Source: G038396625 sp038396625 (GTDB lineage: Bacteria > Bacillota > Clostridia > Peptostreptococcales > Thermotaleaceae). From it: 64,000 nucleotides of DNA. The DNA lies in the NCBI GenBank assembly GCA_038396625.1, contig CP121688.1, forward strand, positions 620,001-684,000, written 5' to 3'. A program made the position numbers and the translations under genes. The notes beneath the pieces were generated by a model, which had not been told where the DNA came from, did no database searches, and saw nothing but the letters and a program-made list of their open reading frames with translations. The stretch's first letter is position 1. Each line of letters opens with the position of its first letter. Below, one piece after another: positions 44,579 through 53,805 of this stretch.

Positions 44579-45416
44579 ATGTCAGGGTACGGTATATCCA
44601 GAAGTAAAAGTAAAATTTCAAGAAAGCTATCATTTGACCATAAAAAATTTCATCATTCCTATGGTTGCTTTATTTAGCTGTATCTTTCTTACAATATTTT
44701 GGAGTGGAGATATTGTTACCAATGGATTTAGAGGAGCGTTCATAAAGGGCAATATCACATTAGCGATTTCAATGGGATTTATGGGAGGAGGTATAGCCGC
44801 AGGGATTGTAGGTATTACGACAGGACTATTTAAATTTACAGAAGCAGTAGATGGGTTTGTATCTGGTATGGCAGAATTAATTATGGTGCCTTTTATATTA
44901 GTGATGGCATGGTCAATGGGGGGTATTACCAATGTCATGGGCGTTGGACCTTTTCTTTCAGAAGTAGTAAAGGATTATTTAGTGGGTGGATTAGTACCTG
45001 CGTTGATATTCTTATTTGGTGCTTTAATTTCCTTCGCAACAGGAAGTTCATGGGGTGTTTGGGCGATTATGATGCCAATAGCAGTACCTATGGCAATAGC
45101 TTTTAATATTCCTATACCATTTATTATTGGTGCAGTAATCAGTGGAGGATTATTTGGAGATCAATGTTCACCTATTTCAGATACAACGATCATGTCATCA
45201 ACAGGCGCTGCTTGTGATCATATTGTTCATATTTCAACACAGCTAGTTTATGGTATTACCGCTGGGACAGCAGCATTTTGTGGTTTCCTTTTTGGAGGGC
45301 TTACGGGGCAATATTATTTAAGTCTTATCGTGACGGCTGCAGTACTTTTCATGATCCTTGTAATTATTTCAAAAATCTCTAAATCAAAGGAAGAGAAAGT
45401 TAAATCATTAGTATAA
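44579..45416 (+). pseudogene. NhaC-family Na+/H+ antiporter, N-terminal part deleted
   Basis: The intact part, in the frame of 44580-45416 (about 275 codons), matches the C-terminal half of NhaC transporters: SGDIVTNGFRGAFIKGN, GFMGGGIAAGIVGI, ATGSSWGVWAIMMPIA and the diagnostic GDQCSPISDTTIMSS. NhaC proteins are usually about 450-500 residues, so roughly 200 residues are absent. A strong ribosome site and ATG at 44579 lie directly upstream but in a different frame; that ATG opens only 33 codons. This suggests a deletion joined the original start to the middle of the gene out of frame. Translation from TTG 44634 could still give 260 residues, but function is doubtful. Confidence 0.75.
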
Positions 45417-45443
45417 TTCAACATGTATAAGGAGGTCTCATAA

Positions 45444-46868
45444 ATGAAGAAAGTAGATATGCTTGTGAAAGCACCACATTTTTATACCATGGAAGGTCTA
45501 GGGGTTGGATATAAAGCGGGGGTTGCTATGGTTGTGGATGCAGGAAAAATAATAGCCATCGAAAATGCTGAGATTGTGGAAAAAGAATATGCAGGAGAAC
45601 AGGTAATCAATTTGGATCACCATGCTGTTATGCCAGGGTTTATAGATGCCCATATGCACACGGGCTGTTGTATCATGAGAGGTCTTGCCCAAGATACGAA
45701 CAATTGGATGATGTATGGACTGCAACCCTTTGACAATGCCCTTACCCCTGAAGAAAGGTTTGCTGGTAGTAGACTGGCAATGATAGAAGCAATTAAGGCA
45801 GGGACTACGACTATAGGAGATTATGAAAGCTTCATGGATCCAGTTTGTGGATTTATTGATAAGGTTGGAGCTAGGGGAAATATTACCCATATGATTAGAG
45901 AAGCAAAAAGAAGAGTATATGATCCTGGGGAGCTGTATGAATATGAAGAAGCTTTAGGCGTGCAAAGTCTGCAGGAAAACTTAGAACTATATGATAAATG
46001 GCATAATAAGGGAGGAGGAAGGATAAAAGTATTATTTGGACCACAGGGCGCTGACTTTTTGAGTAAAGACCTTCTGTTAGAAATTCAAAGAATAGCAAAA
46101 GAAAGAAATACCAAGATACATATGCATGTACAGCAGGGTGATAGAGAAACCTACCAAATTGAAAAAAGATATCACAAGAGACCCATCGAATGGTTAAAGG
46201 AAATAGGATATCTTGATGAAACATTGATCGCAGTACATTTAACCGATGCAAATGATGCTGAAGCCCAAGTCGTTGCAAGAAGTGGTGCTTCGATGGTCCT
46301 TTGTCCAGGATCTATCGGTATTATTGATGGGATCGTACCGCCCTCCATTGCATTCCAAAAAGCAGGAGGAAATGTTGCTTTAGGATCAGACCAAGCGCCA
46401 GGAAATAACTGCCATAATATGATCAATGAAATGAAATTGGCAGCACTTTTTAACAAGATCAAATACCAAAATCCAGAAATTATGCCAGCCTGGAGGGCGC
46501 TGCGTATGGCTACCATAGAAGGTGCAAGGGCTGTAGGCTTGGGAGATAAGATTGGATCTTTAGAAATAGGAAAGAGCGCTGATTTTATAGCAATAGACTT
46601 GTCAAAGCCTTCTATGTTACCTATATTTACAAAGCCAATGAGAAATATTGTACCGAATTTAGTATATAGTGCAAGAGGTGAAGAGGTTGCCCTGTCAGTC
46701 GTTGAAGGGAAAGTAATCTATCAAGATGGAAAAATATTAGCAATTGATGAAAAGGAGTACTTGGATCTAGTAGAAAAATATACAGATGGCATCGGAGAAA
46801 GAGCATCAAAAGAATTTTGGCAAATTAATGGAACAAATGCACAATTTATGGAGGAAGGCAAATTATAG
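45444..46868 (+). CDS. Amidohydrolase, purine/s-triazine deaminase type
   Basis: A 474-residue metal-dependent hydrolase. Metal ligands are in DAHMHTGCCIMRGLAQDTNN near residue 65, MHVQQGD near 215, AVHLTDANDAEA near 252 and GSDQAPGNNCHN near 310. The N-terminal and C-terminal strands of the small domain (MLVKAPHFYTMEG; GKSADFIAIDLSKP) are complete. It belongs to the guanine/cytosine/MTA deaminase and AtzB-like branch. Substrate is not assignable. It follows the NhaC remnant by 27 bases with AAGGAGGT and is probably under sigma-54 control. Confidence 0.82.
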   Translation: MKKVDMLVKAPHFYTMEGLGVGYKAGVAMVVDAGKIIAIENAEIVEKEYAGEQVINLDHHAVMPGFIDAHMHTGCCIMRGLAQDTNNWMMYGLQPFDNALTPEERFAGSRLAMIEAIKAGTTTIGDYESFMDPVCGFIDKVGARGNITHMIREAKRRVYDPGELYEYEEALGVQSLQENLELYDKWHNKGGGRIKVLFGPQGADFLSKDLLLEIQRIAKERNTKIHMHVQQGDRETYQIEKRYHKRPIEWLKEIGYLDETLIAVHLTDANDAEAQVVARSGASMVLCPGSIGIIDGIVPPSIAFQKAGGNVALGSDQAPGNNCHNMINEMKLAALFNKIKYQNPEIMPAWRALRMATIEGARAVGLGDKIGSLEIGKSADFIAIDLSKPSMLPIFTKPMRNIVPNLVYSARGEEVALSVVEGKVIYQDGKILAIDEKEYLDLVEKYTDGIGERASKEFWQINGTNAQFMEEGKL

Positions 46869-47528
46869 ATGAAAATATCATTTCATAAAAAAGATGTTGT
46901 TTTTGGGGGATTATTAGTTATTGTGTTATTTATAATTACATCAACAGGCTACACTCGTTTTGAAGCTGTGCATAAATACATGGATGGATTTATAAAGTTC
47001 AGTGTACTGGCTACAATGGGAGAATTATTATCTATTAGGATTGCAATCGGTAGATGGCAAAAGGCAGCAGGTATATTTTGGAGAGTGATGTTATGGGGTG
47101 CTTTTGGCATAGGTGTAACGTTGATGTTTACTCTTTTTAGTGAGGGTGTGATTGGCGCACAAAGGAAAGGTCTTTTGCCAGATAATCACCTACTGCTTAC
47201 AGCATTTTTTGCTAGTGCAACGATGAATGCAACCTCTGGACCAGTAATGATGGCAATGCAACGTATAGGTACTACTTATATAGATTTAAAATATGAACAA
47301 GGTAAGGCAAGCTTAAAAAGGGCAGTAGCGTCAGTAGATTGGGTAGCATTTTTATCTCTTGAGGTATTCATAACCATTCCATGCATTTGGATACCGGCAA
47401 ATACAGTTGTATTTTTAATGCCCGAAAAAATGAGGATATTGGTAGCAGCACTGTTATCCATGGTTCTTGGGTTGATTTTAACAGTAGGAAAAATAAAATC
47501 CCATCAGAAAAAAATAATACATAATTAA
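46869..47528 (+). CDS. Uncharacterised membrane protein, Mpv17-like ending
   Basis: A 219-residue protein with four or five membrane helices. It begins directly after the amidohydrolase stop. It has FASATMNATSGPVMMAMQRI near residues 115-135 and ends with CIWIPANTVVFLMPEKMRIL and a final helix, a layout reminiscent of the eukaryotic Mpv17/PMP22 family (W-x-P-x-N-x2-x-F-L-x-P-x2-x-R). That similarity is judged by eye and is tentative. It is likely the last intact gene of the sigma-54-controlled operon. Confidence 0.55.
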   Translation: MKISFHKKDVVFGGLLVIVLFIITSTGYTRFEAVHKYMDGFIKFSVLATMGELLSIRIAIGRWQKAAGIFWRVMLWGAFGIGVTLMFTLFSEGVIGAQRKGLLPDNHLLLTAFFASATMNATSGPVMMAMQRIGTTYIDLKYEQGKASLKRAVASVDWVAFLSLEVFITIPCIWIPANTVVFLMPEKMRILVAALLSMVLGLILTVGKIKSHQKKIIHN

Positions 47529-47547
47529 TAGTTGCAATCAAAAAATA

Positions 47548-47673
47548 CATGAAATCATACCAAAGATTTCTGTAATTGTCACTGCGATGCCAGTGGGCGC
47601 TAATTGTACCATCTTTATCACCAAGTGTGGCAACGATAATAAATTAACGCCCCAAGCTATTTTTAACCGCTAA
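47548..47673 (+). pseudogene. Remnant of an AEC transporter gene (3' end)
   Basis: A 41-codon frame ending in TAA reads HEIIPKISVIVTAMPVGANC and then TIFITKCGNDNKLTPQAIF, closely matching the last part of the AEC transporter at 41912 (PVIITAMPVAANCAIFATKYGND). No start or upstream body remains. It overlaps the stop of the convergent yyaC gene by two or three bases. The remnant suggests that the operon once ended with its own carrier. Confidence 0.82.
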
Positions 47674-48212
47674 CTCAAATACGTTGCCAGCATAAAGGCA
47701 TCTGCAATTACTTGCGCCATGTTTCTTATCAGACTTAGACGAATGTTATGAATGGCCAAGCAGTCATCTTGATTGATCTTATCAACGATACCAACGACAG
47801 ATAAATCTCCGATACCGGGTAATTTTTTTCCAACACCTTTCCCTGGGAATATGGGGCCCTGCTTTATATGAATATTGCCAATAAGATTTTCATCACCTAA
47901 ACAAGCATCCACTGCAATAATAAAACTATTAGGGTGGGATGCTTGAACTTCTTTAACAGACTTTAGTAAATTTATGGCATGAACTGGTTCATCTAACGTA
48001 CCATATACGGGAAAGCGAAAGTTTCTTTCCATGAGCATGGTACCTACCAAAGGACCAAGGGCATCACCGATACATCGATCCGTACCGACACATAGAATCA
48101 CGGATTGCTCTGTGATTTGTTGCTTTAGGATTTGGGACAATACCTCTGCTGCATTTTCCTCTGCATGATGAATGCGTACACCATATGGGTACTTAAGATA
48201 GACCTTCTTCAA
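47670..48212 (-). CDS. yyaC: Sporulation protein YyaC family (DUF1256)
   Basis: A 180-residue protein related to spore protease GPR-type hydrolases. Conserved parts are ILCVGTDRCIGDALGPLVG near residue 40, YGTLDEPVHAINL, AVDACLGDENLIGNI and PGKGVGKKLPGIGDLSVVGIV near 120-140. Found in endospore formers; the exact role is not established. The start is TTG at 48212. Its ribosome site GGGGGTG is part of a stable hairpin arm (48221-48252), which may restrict translation. It is third in a minus-strand group after the glycosidase and Spo0E-like genes. Confidence 0.88.
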   Translation of the reverse strand: MKKVYLKYPYGVRIHHAEENAAEVLSQILKQQITEQSVILCVGTDRCIGDALGPLVGTMLMERNFRFPVYGTLDEPVHAINLLKSVKEVQASHPNSFIIAVDACLGDENLIGNIHIKQGPIFPGKGVGKKLPGIGDLSVVGIVDKINQDDCLAIHNIRLSLIRNMAQVIADAFMLATYLS

Positions 48213-48220
48213 AGAGAAAA

Positions 48221-48252
48221 CACCCCCTTATATGTATATATATGAGGGGGTG
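48221..48252 (-). promoter_or_regulatory. Hairpin that contains the yyaC ribosome site
   Basis: CACCCCCTTATAT / ATATGAGGGGGTG form 13 pairs (one G-T) around a six-base loop. On the minus strand the 3' arm is the GGGGGTG ribosome site of yyaC and is followed by TTTTCTCTTTG. It may therefore mask translation or act as an imperfect terminator between the Spo0E-like gene and yyaC. Confidence 0.6.
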
Positions 48253-48261
48253 AAAAATATG

Positions 48262-48435
48262 CTAACAAAATTTTTGATCATGGATATGGTGATAAGCCAC
48301 AATCAGCTCATCTAGCTTTTTACTTTTTTCTAGGATTTTATCGTTATAGAAGTCGTTCTCGCTTTTTTCGATTAAGTCCATTAATTCTTTTCTGATGTTT
48401 TCAATTTCTTGATGCAGTTTACGACTTTTTCTCAT
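48262..48435 (-). CDS. Spo0E-like sporulation regulatory peptide
   Basis: A 57-residue protein. The helix pair runs LHQEIENIRKELMDLIEK and then ILEKSKKLDELIVAYHH, where SKKLDELI corresponds to the SQELDxxI signature of Spo0E-type phosphatases, which remove phosphate from Spo0A~P and delay sporulation. The ATG at 48435 follows GAGG. It begins four bases after the stop of the large exported protein, so the two are translated from one message. The Q-to-K change within the signature leaves activity uncertain. Confidence 0.78.
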   Translation of the reverse strand: MRKSRKLHQEIENIRKELMDLIEKSENDFYNDKILEKSKKLDELIVAYHHIHDQKFC

Positions 48436-48439
48436 ACAT

Positions 48440-51280
48440 TTACCTCGTTTCCTGTGACATCGTTAGCATCTCATAAGTTACTTGATCTTCATTGACAGTA
48501 AAGCGTATATAAGATGGAGATGAAGTGTTATCAAATTCATTTACGAAGGCATAGGATGGAAGGGAGACATAACGAATGCCCTCTTCAGGTGTTACCGTCA
48601 AGCCTTTATTGCCACCTGTCAACACCCAAACATCTGCATTTCTATTTTCTTTCACCTGTGCTAAGGTATCCTTAAAGAGTTTTTCTTCCAGTTTATCTTT
48701 AAAGGTCAATGCATTTGGCAGAACCACGAAGATGTTTTTGGCATTGGTATGATCTAGGGTTTCCATAAACCAAGACCATTGGGCAAAATTACTTTCTCGT
48801 AAACCACCCTTGGTGTTATCTAGCTTTATAAAGAGACTATTTTTATGCTGGGTAGCAGAATAACCAAAACTTCCACTGACCATCGGATGTTGAAGCTTTT
48901 CAGATAGCTGAGGATGAACCGTTCCTGCAAATACATTGAAGGTTGCTTGTCCATTCGCTGTGGCTGCAATCTCATCAAGCACTGGATTGGTTGTCAACAA
49001 ATCACTGCCTTGTACAGCACCAAAGGCAAAGAACTGAAAAGCATTTTCCCCAGATAATTCACTTTTGATATTTCGCTCATCTTGATAGCTGCTATTTACA
49101 TTTGGAACCTCTTGCTGCAAAGAAATAGGTATTGATACGGTTAAATCATCAATGTAGATGCTACCTTTATTTTTCATAGCGGCATCTGTTTCTACCACAT
49201 AAATTCTTTCTAAGGAAATCGGTGCTTTTATATTTCTAGGCACAGCGGCTTCAATATATTTCCATCCATCCCAGTTTACGTTGGAAGCGAAGTTGAGGGT
49301 ATGGGATGTACCATCGGCATCGGTTAACTTTGCTCGAATCCAGTGACCGCCACCCTCATTGCCATATACCCACATTCCTAGCTTTGCAGGTAGCTGATCA
49401 AGGGTAATACCACCATTGTCAAAGACAAGGTAAGCCGCTCTAGTGGCATCAGTAGTTGTAAAATCATAGGATAGCTTTCCTGAAGCGTTTCCAGATTTAC
49501 GCATTGACGCCAGTGTATAATCTCCCGTCACCTCAGCAGGATAGGATAAGAAAGTACCATTGATTTGTTCAAAGTCCTCGATAATTCTTTCATCAGATCC
49601 TACAGCAATAGGCAGATAAGCCTTTAAATCATCTAAAGATGCTTCAATGATACCAGAAGCTCCTTGACCACCAGCCCAAAAGACACCATTGCTGTCTACC
49701 CTGCCAAGGTTTGCAGGAACATAAGTATGAAGATCTTGAAAATGGATCAAAGCTTTGTAGCCTTCACTATTAATACCAAAGGATTGAATCGTTTTTTGCT
49801 GATGGATATCCAATGTCAAGGATTTGGGTGCAAATGTAAGTTTTACAGGTTCGTCCAATACATTGACGGACATAGAGGCCCTTTGTCCTTGGTACTCAGC
49901 GGTAATTATGCCTTTTCCAGTAGAACTAGGCTTAAATACATTGCCGTAAAAGCTTCCAGAAACACCTTCAATATGCCATTTCACTTGATCCATTTGGATA
50001 TTTATCGGATGATAGTTCGTGTCATGCGCCTTGAGTGTCAAGGTTCTAGAAGTATTGACAAATATATTTGTGTCTACAGTTTCCAGCTTGATACCGCCGA
50101 TTTCACCTGTTTGTGGTGCTGTATTCACGATGCCGATACCGTTCATGATTCTTCTTTCACTACCATCGGAAAGATTGTTCACAATCTTTTTGTAGGCTTC
50201 ACCTTGAGGTCTTAAAATCATTTCCGTAGAGCCACCACCGTCAAGGTTGATGGCATTCCAAGCTCCTGCAGCAGTCATAATCTGTGCCAGCTCTGCTTGA
50301 GAAACCCCTGTATAAGAAGAAGTACGACCGTCAATTGTAAGGAAAATTACTTCTTCTTGATCTTTAGAGATGCCTAGGGCTGTTCTAGGGTGATTCCCTT
50401 TGATCTCATGGGTAAAGGTAGTCAGTGGGATGCCATCTTTTACAAGAATGGTGCCACCTCCCAAGGTCATGGCCAATTGGTTAAAGTCGGGATTCGAATT
50501 GACCAAAAGCTCCACTTCATCTCCTACTGCAAAAGAATTAAGTACAGTATTGGCAAAAGAGCCTGTAGCCCAGATAACATATCCATCCTTAGGAATGGAC
50601 GTGCCTTCACTGGAAAAAACAATATCTTTTACCTGATTATTTTCTACAACCATTTCTACAGCATTGTTTAATTTTTCGCTGAGGGGAGGTGTTTTTTCTC
50701 CCCATACAGGTGTGAACAAGATGGCTGTATCATGATAGTCAGAACTTTTATTTACGGTTGCAAACTGTAAGATTACTGGCTTGTCTTTATTTATAAGGTC
50801 AAGCTGTGGTGTTGTCCAAAAATCAATAAAGGGTTGCTTGTCCTTTGTAACATTGAAGGTTGCCATTTTGTCAGGCATATAAAATGGTGTAGAGATAAAT
50901 CCTCCATCCCGCACAATGGGACCAAGGGTTCCGGGATTTTGTATATTGAAGAAATCACCATTTACAGCACCAACGATGTGGGGGTTTTGGTCTACAAGTT
51001 GAGACAATCTAGCTTTCTCGGACAGACCATTTTCATTGATTAATATATCCAACGCATTGGATTGTTCCTTAAGATCCACACGAAGAAGGTGCATATTCAG
51101 CCAGCCTTTGTTGGTGAATTTAAGCATGTGTTGATGGGTTACGCCTTTGGCAATGGTTTCTTGTTGAGATGTTTCATATACTGAATGGGTCCAATCAGCA
51201 TAAACAAAGGGCTGCGTATGTAAGGTCAATAAGGTAAATAGTACAAGTACTACTGCAATCCATTTTTGTGTTTTTTTCAT
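48440..51280 (-). CDS. Exported phosphodiester glycosidase-domain protein
   Basis: A 946-residue secreted protein with an N-terminal signal (IAVVLVLFTLLTLHTQPFVYA). Residues about 95-390 form a phosphodiester glycosidase (NAGPA/DUF2233) domain: VGAVNGDFFNIQNPGTLG near 105, HPRTALGISKDQEEVIFLTI near 310-330 and AINLDGGGSTEMI near 350, the conserved Asp-Gly-Gly-Gly-Ser-Thr motif. A Big-like beta domain follows (about 405-490), a galactose-binding-like domain (about 580-700), and a C-terminal region (about 750-935) reminiscent of metallophosphoesterases but without clear metal motifs. It likely acts on cell-surface glycopolymers. It heads a minus-strand group with sporulation genes. Confidence 0.82.
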   Translation of the reverse strand: MKKTQKWIAVVLVLFTLLTLHTQPFVYADWTHSVYETSQQETIAKGVTHQHMLKFTNKGWLNMHLLRVDLKEQSNALDILINENGLSEKARLSQLVDQNPHIVGAVNGDFFNIQNPGTLGPIVRDGGFISTPFYMPDKMATFNVTKDKQPFIDFWTTPQLDLINKDKPVILQFATVNKSSDYHDTAILFTPVWGEKTPPLSEKLNNAVEMVVENNQVKDIVFSSEGTSIPKDGYVIWATGSFANTVLNSFAVGDEVELLVNSNPDFNQLAMTLGGGTILVKDGIPLTTFTHEIKGNHPRTALGISKDQEEVIFLTIDGRTSSYTGVSQAELAQIMTAAGAWNAINLDGGGSTEMILRPQGEAYKKIVNNLSDGSERRIMNGIGIVNTAPQTGEIGGIKLETVDTNIFVNTSRTLTLKAHDTNYHPINIQMDQVKWHIEGVSGSFYGNVFKPSSTGKGIITAEYQGQRASMSVNVLDEPVKLTFAPKSLTLDIHQQKTIQSFGINSEGYKALIHFQDLHTYVPANLGRVDSNGVFWAGGQGASGIIEASLDDLKAYLPIAVGSDERIIEDFEQINGTFLSYPAEVTGDYTLASMRKSGNASGKLSYDFTTTDATRAAYLVFDNGGITLDQLPAKLGMWVYGNEGGGHWIRAKLTDADGTSHTLNFASNVNWDGWKYIEAAVPRNIKAPISLERIYVVETDAAMKNKGSIYIDDLTVSIPISLQQEVPNVNSSYQDERNIKSELSGENAFQFFAFGAVQGSDLLTTNPVLDEIAATANGQATFNVFAGTVHPQLSEKLQHPMVSGSFGYSATQHKNSLFIKLDNTKGGLRESNFAQWSWFMETLDHTNAKNIFVVLPNALTFKDKLEEKLFKDTLAQVKENRNADVWVLTGGNKGLTVTPEEGIRYVSLPSYAFVNEFDNTSSPSYIRFTVNEDQVTYEMLTMSQETR

Positions 51281-51740
51281 GGAATCCTACTCCTTTCTAA
51301 AATCCTGTATTTAATTTTTATTCATTTTCTTATATTTTGTTCGTCAATGCTGAAATCACCTTCTTTCCTGTTTATGGGGTAGCTATTTAGGAATGGTTAG
51401 ATCCCATTCTATACGGCTACAAAATATCCTGTAGAGAATGGTGTATAACCGTTTTACAACAATAGTCTATTTATGTACTAATTATATAGACGTTTTTTTA
51501 TCAAAAAAAGTTGCAGGGAAAAAGTGTATATTTTTTGTCACTTCATCCCTATCTTCATTATATCCAAAGGAAGGAAGCATAGATATTAAATTCCTGTTAC
51601 AATGCAAATGGGTATTCATAAATGATCCAGTTTCCAGTATAATGTTTGTAGGGCGAAGCTTTTCTTTATAGATTAGGGTGAAGCGGATACATGAAGCATT
51701 CAATTTTGTCATTATTTATTCATAATATGGGGAGATTAAT
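51281..51740. other. Divergent intergenic region
   Basis: This 460-base AT-rich gap separates the minus-strand glycosidase group from the + strand transporter gene and should contain both promoters. Short frames on both strands here lack ribosome sites and family features. GGAG sites are seen before 51280 (minus) and at 51731 (plus). Confidence 0.5.
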
Positions 51741-52208
51741 ATGAAAGAGATATTTGATTTTTTGTCTAATGAAGCAATGGTATTGCTTATGGCAGCAATG
51801 CCTGTGGTAGAGCTTAGAGGTGCTATTCCAGTAGGGGTATCTTTAGGAATGAGTCCTGTTCATGCTACAATTTTGGGAATATTGGGCAGTATGATTCCTG
51901 TCCCTTTTTTATTGCTTTTGTTGAGACCTATTTTTGTGCAATTAAGAAAGCGACCTACTTGGGAAAAATTTGTAGATTGGATTACCGAAAGAACCTTAAG
52001 AAAAACAAAACAAGTTCATAAGTACAAGGCATTAGGATTAATGTTGTTTGTAGCTGTTCCTTTGCCCACTACAGGGGTATGGACAGGATCCGTTGCAGCT
52101 TCTTTATTTGATATAAGATTTAAGCATGCTTTTTTGGCCATATTGACTGGAAACTGCATTGCAGGACTGGTAATTATGATATTTAGTCATGTGGTGGTAA
52201 ATTTATAG
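51741..52208 (+). CDS. Small multidrug export family protein (PF06695 type)
   Basis: A 155-residue protein with four membrane segments. The family core is MPVVELRGAIPVGVSLG at residues 21-37, then MIPVPFLLLLLRPIF, and the second repeat VAVPLPTTGVWTGSVAASLF near 108-127. Family members were named after a putative drug exporter but have a DedA-like layout and unknown substrate. The ATG follows GGGGAG. It is immediately upstream of the SAM riboswitch of metK and is probably a separate unit. Confidence 0.85.
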   Translation: MKEIFDFLSNEAMVLLMAAMPVVELRGAIPVGVSLGMSPVHATILGILGSMIPVPFLLLLLRPIFVQLRKRPTWEKFVDWITERTLRKTKQVHKYKALGLMLFVAVPLPTTGVWTGSVAASLFDIRFKHAFLAILTGNCIAGLVIMIFSHVVVNL

Positions 52209-52216
52209 AAAAATCC

Positions 52217-52245
52217 TTGCTTTTTTTTTATGACTATGATAGAAT
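52217..52245 (+). promoter_or_regulatory. Sigma-A promoter of metK
   Basis: TTGCTT (52217-52222) and TAGAAT (52240-52245) with a 17-base spacer. The predicted start near 52252 lies 27 bases before the riboswitch. Confidence 0.65.
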
Positions 52246-52278
52246 GATTTCGACAAAATTCAATATAAATCTTGATGC

Positions 52279-52380
52279 CTTATCAAGAGTGGTGGAGGGA
52301 ACAGGCCCGATGAAATCCGGCAACCGGTACAATAAGTACGCGGTGCTAAATCCTGCGGAATGTAAATTCTGAAAGATGAG
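52279..52380 (+). promoter_or_regulatory. SAM-I (S-box) riboswitch
   Basis: The S-box core is clear: CTTATCAAGAGTGGTGGAGG, GGCCCGATGAAATCCGGCAA, GTGCTAAATCCTGC and GAAAGATGAG. P1 forms between CTTATC (52279-52284) and GATGAG (52375-52380). Binding of S-adenosylmethionine favours the downstream terminator, so metK is turned off when its product is abundant. Confidence 0.96.
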
Positions 52381-52392
52381 GACGCACGAATC

Positions 52393-52425
52393 AAAACCTC
52401 TTCTTGTAGTGAAGAGGTTTTTTTA
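52393..52425 (+). terminator. Riboswitch-controlled terminator
   Basis: AAAACCTCTTC-TTGTAGT-GAAGAGGTTTTTTT, directly after the S-box aptamer and 60 bases before metK. Confidence 0.93.
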
Positions 52426-52483
52426 AGGTGTTTTTCGGGTAAAATACAATACATATACCAATATTTCAGGGAGGGAAAAATCA

Positions 52484-53674
52484 ATGACAAGAAGATTATT
52501 TACTTCAGAATCAGTGACAGAAGGACATCCAGATAAAATCTGTGACCAAATTTCAGATGCAATTTTAGATGCAATTTTTGACAAAGATCCTAATGCCCGT
52601 GTTGCTGCAGAAACATCTGTGACAACAGGACTTGTACTTGTAGCAGGAGAGATTACTACAGAATGCTATGTGGATATTCCAAAGGTAGTAAGAAAAACCA
52701 TTGAAGAAATAGGATATACTAGAGCAAAATATGGCTTTGACTGTGATACTTGTGCAGTACTAACGGCGATTGATGAACAATCTCCAGATATTGCTATGGG
52801 TGTCAATGAAGCTCTAGAGCGTAAGAAAGGCGAGATGGATGATGCAATCGAAGCCATCGGTGCTGGAGACCAAGGAATCATGTTTGGATTTGCATGCAAC
52901 GAAACACCAGAATTAATGCCGATGCCTATTGCATTAGCCCATCAATTGGCAAGAAGATTAACAGAAGTAAGAAAAAATGGTACCTTAGAATATTTACGTC
53001 CTGATGGAAAGACACAGGTGACAGTAGAATATGAAAATGATAAGCCTGTAAGAATTGATGCGGTAGTTATTTCTACACAACACAGTCCTGAAGTAACTCG
53101 TGAGCAAATTGAAAAAGACATGATTGAGTATGTAATCCGTAAAGTGATTCCAAGTAACTTATTAGATGAAAACACAAAATACTTTGTGAATCCTACAGGT
53201 AGATTTGTGATCGGTGGTCCTCAGGGAGATGCTGGTTTAACTGGTAGAAAGATTATTGTAGATACTTACGGTGGCTATTCAAGACACGGTGGTGGTGCCT
53301 TCTCAGGAAAAGATCCTACAAAGGTAGACCGTTCTGCAGCTTATGCGGCAAGATATGTTGCGAAGAATATTGTAGCAGCAGGACTTGCAGATAAATGTGA
53401 AATAGAGCTTGCCTATGCGATTGGGGTAGCGCAGCCAGTATCTGTTTTGGTAGAGACCTTTGGCACAGCCAAAGTAGCGGAAGAAAAGATTGCTGCATTG
53501 ATCAAAAAGCATTTTGACCTAAGACCTGCAGCGATTATCCGTGATTTAAATCTAAGAAGACCAATCTACAGACAAGTAGCAGCTTACGGACACTTTGGAA
53601 GAACAGATATTGATCTTCCTTGGGAAAAGACAGATAAAGCAGAACTATTAAGAAAAGAAGCATTAGAAGCATAG
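52484..53674 (+). CDS. metK: S-adenosylmethionine synthetase
   Basis: A 396-residue enzyme of normal length making SAM from methionine and ATP. FTSESVTEGHPDKICDQISDA at the N terminus, GAGDQGIMFGFACNET near 120, GGPQGDAGLTGRKIIVDTYGG near 246-266 and GGGAFSGKDPTKVDRSAAY near 270-288 are all intact. It is controlled by the SAM-I riboswitch and follows GGGAGGG. Confidence 0.98.
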   Translation: MTRRLFTSESVTEGHPDKICDQISDAILDAIFDKDPNARVAAETSVTTGLVLVAGEITTECYVDIPKVVRKTIEEIGYTRAKYGFDCDTCAVLTAIDEQSPDIAMGVNEALERKKGEMDDAIEAIGAGDQGIMFGFACNETPELMPMPIALAHQLARRLTEVRKNGTLEYLRPDGKTQVTVEYENDKPVRIDAVVISTQHSPEVTREQIEKDMIEYVIRKVIPSNLLDENTKYFVNPTGRFVIGGPQGDAGLTGRKIIVDTYGGYSRHGGGAFSGKDPTKVDRSAAYAARYVAKNIVAAGLADKCEIELAYAIGVAQPVSVLVETFGTAKVAEEKIAALIKKHFDLRPAAIIRDLNLRRPIYRQVAAYGHFGRTDIDLPWEKTDKAELLRKEALEA

Positions 53675-53720
53675 GAGACAGACGTTAGTGGTAAAACCTC
53701 TAACACAGAATAAGATATTA

Positions 53721-53755
53721 AAAATCGAGGGATGGATTGTCCCTCGATTTTTTTA
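53721..53755 (+). terminator. Rho-independent terminator after metK
   Basis: AAAATCGAGGGA / TCCCTCGATTTTTTT with a short loop. Confidence 0.88.
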
Positions 53756-53805
53756 GGAAGAATCGTACACTCGAAGAGCTAGTAAAGTAAAGTCTAGGCG
53801 CTAAA

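Noticed and set aside
49664..50215. 183-residue + strand frame inside the glycosidase gene
   Set aside because: Shadow of the well-supported minus-strand gene with conserved domains; no ribosome site.
51438..51712. Overlapping open frames on both strands before the small-multidrug-export gene
   Set aside because: No ribosome sites, no recognisable features, and they overlap each other in the promoter-bearing gap.
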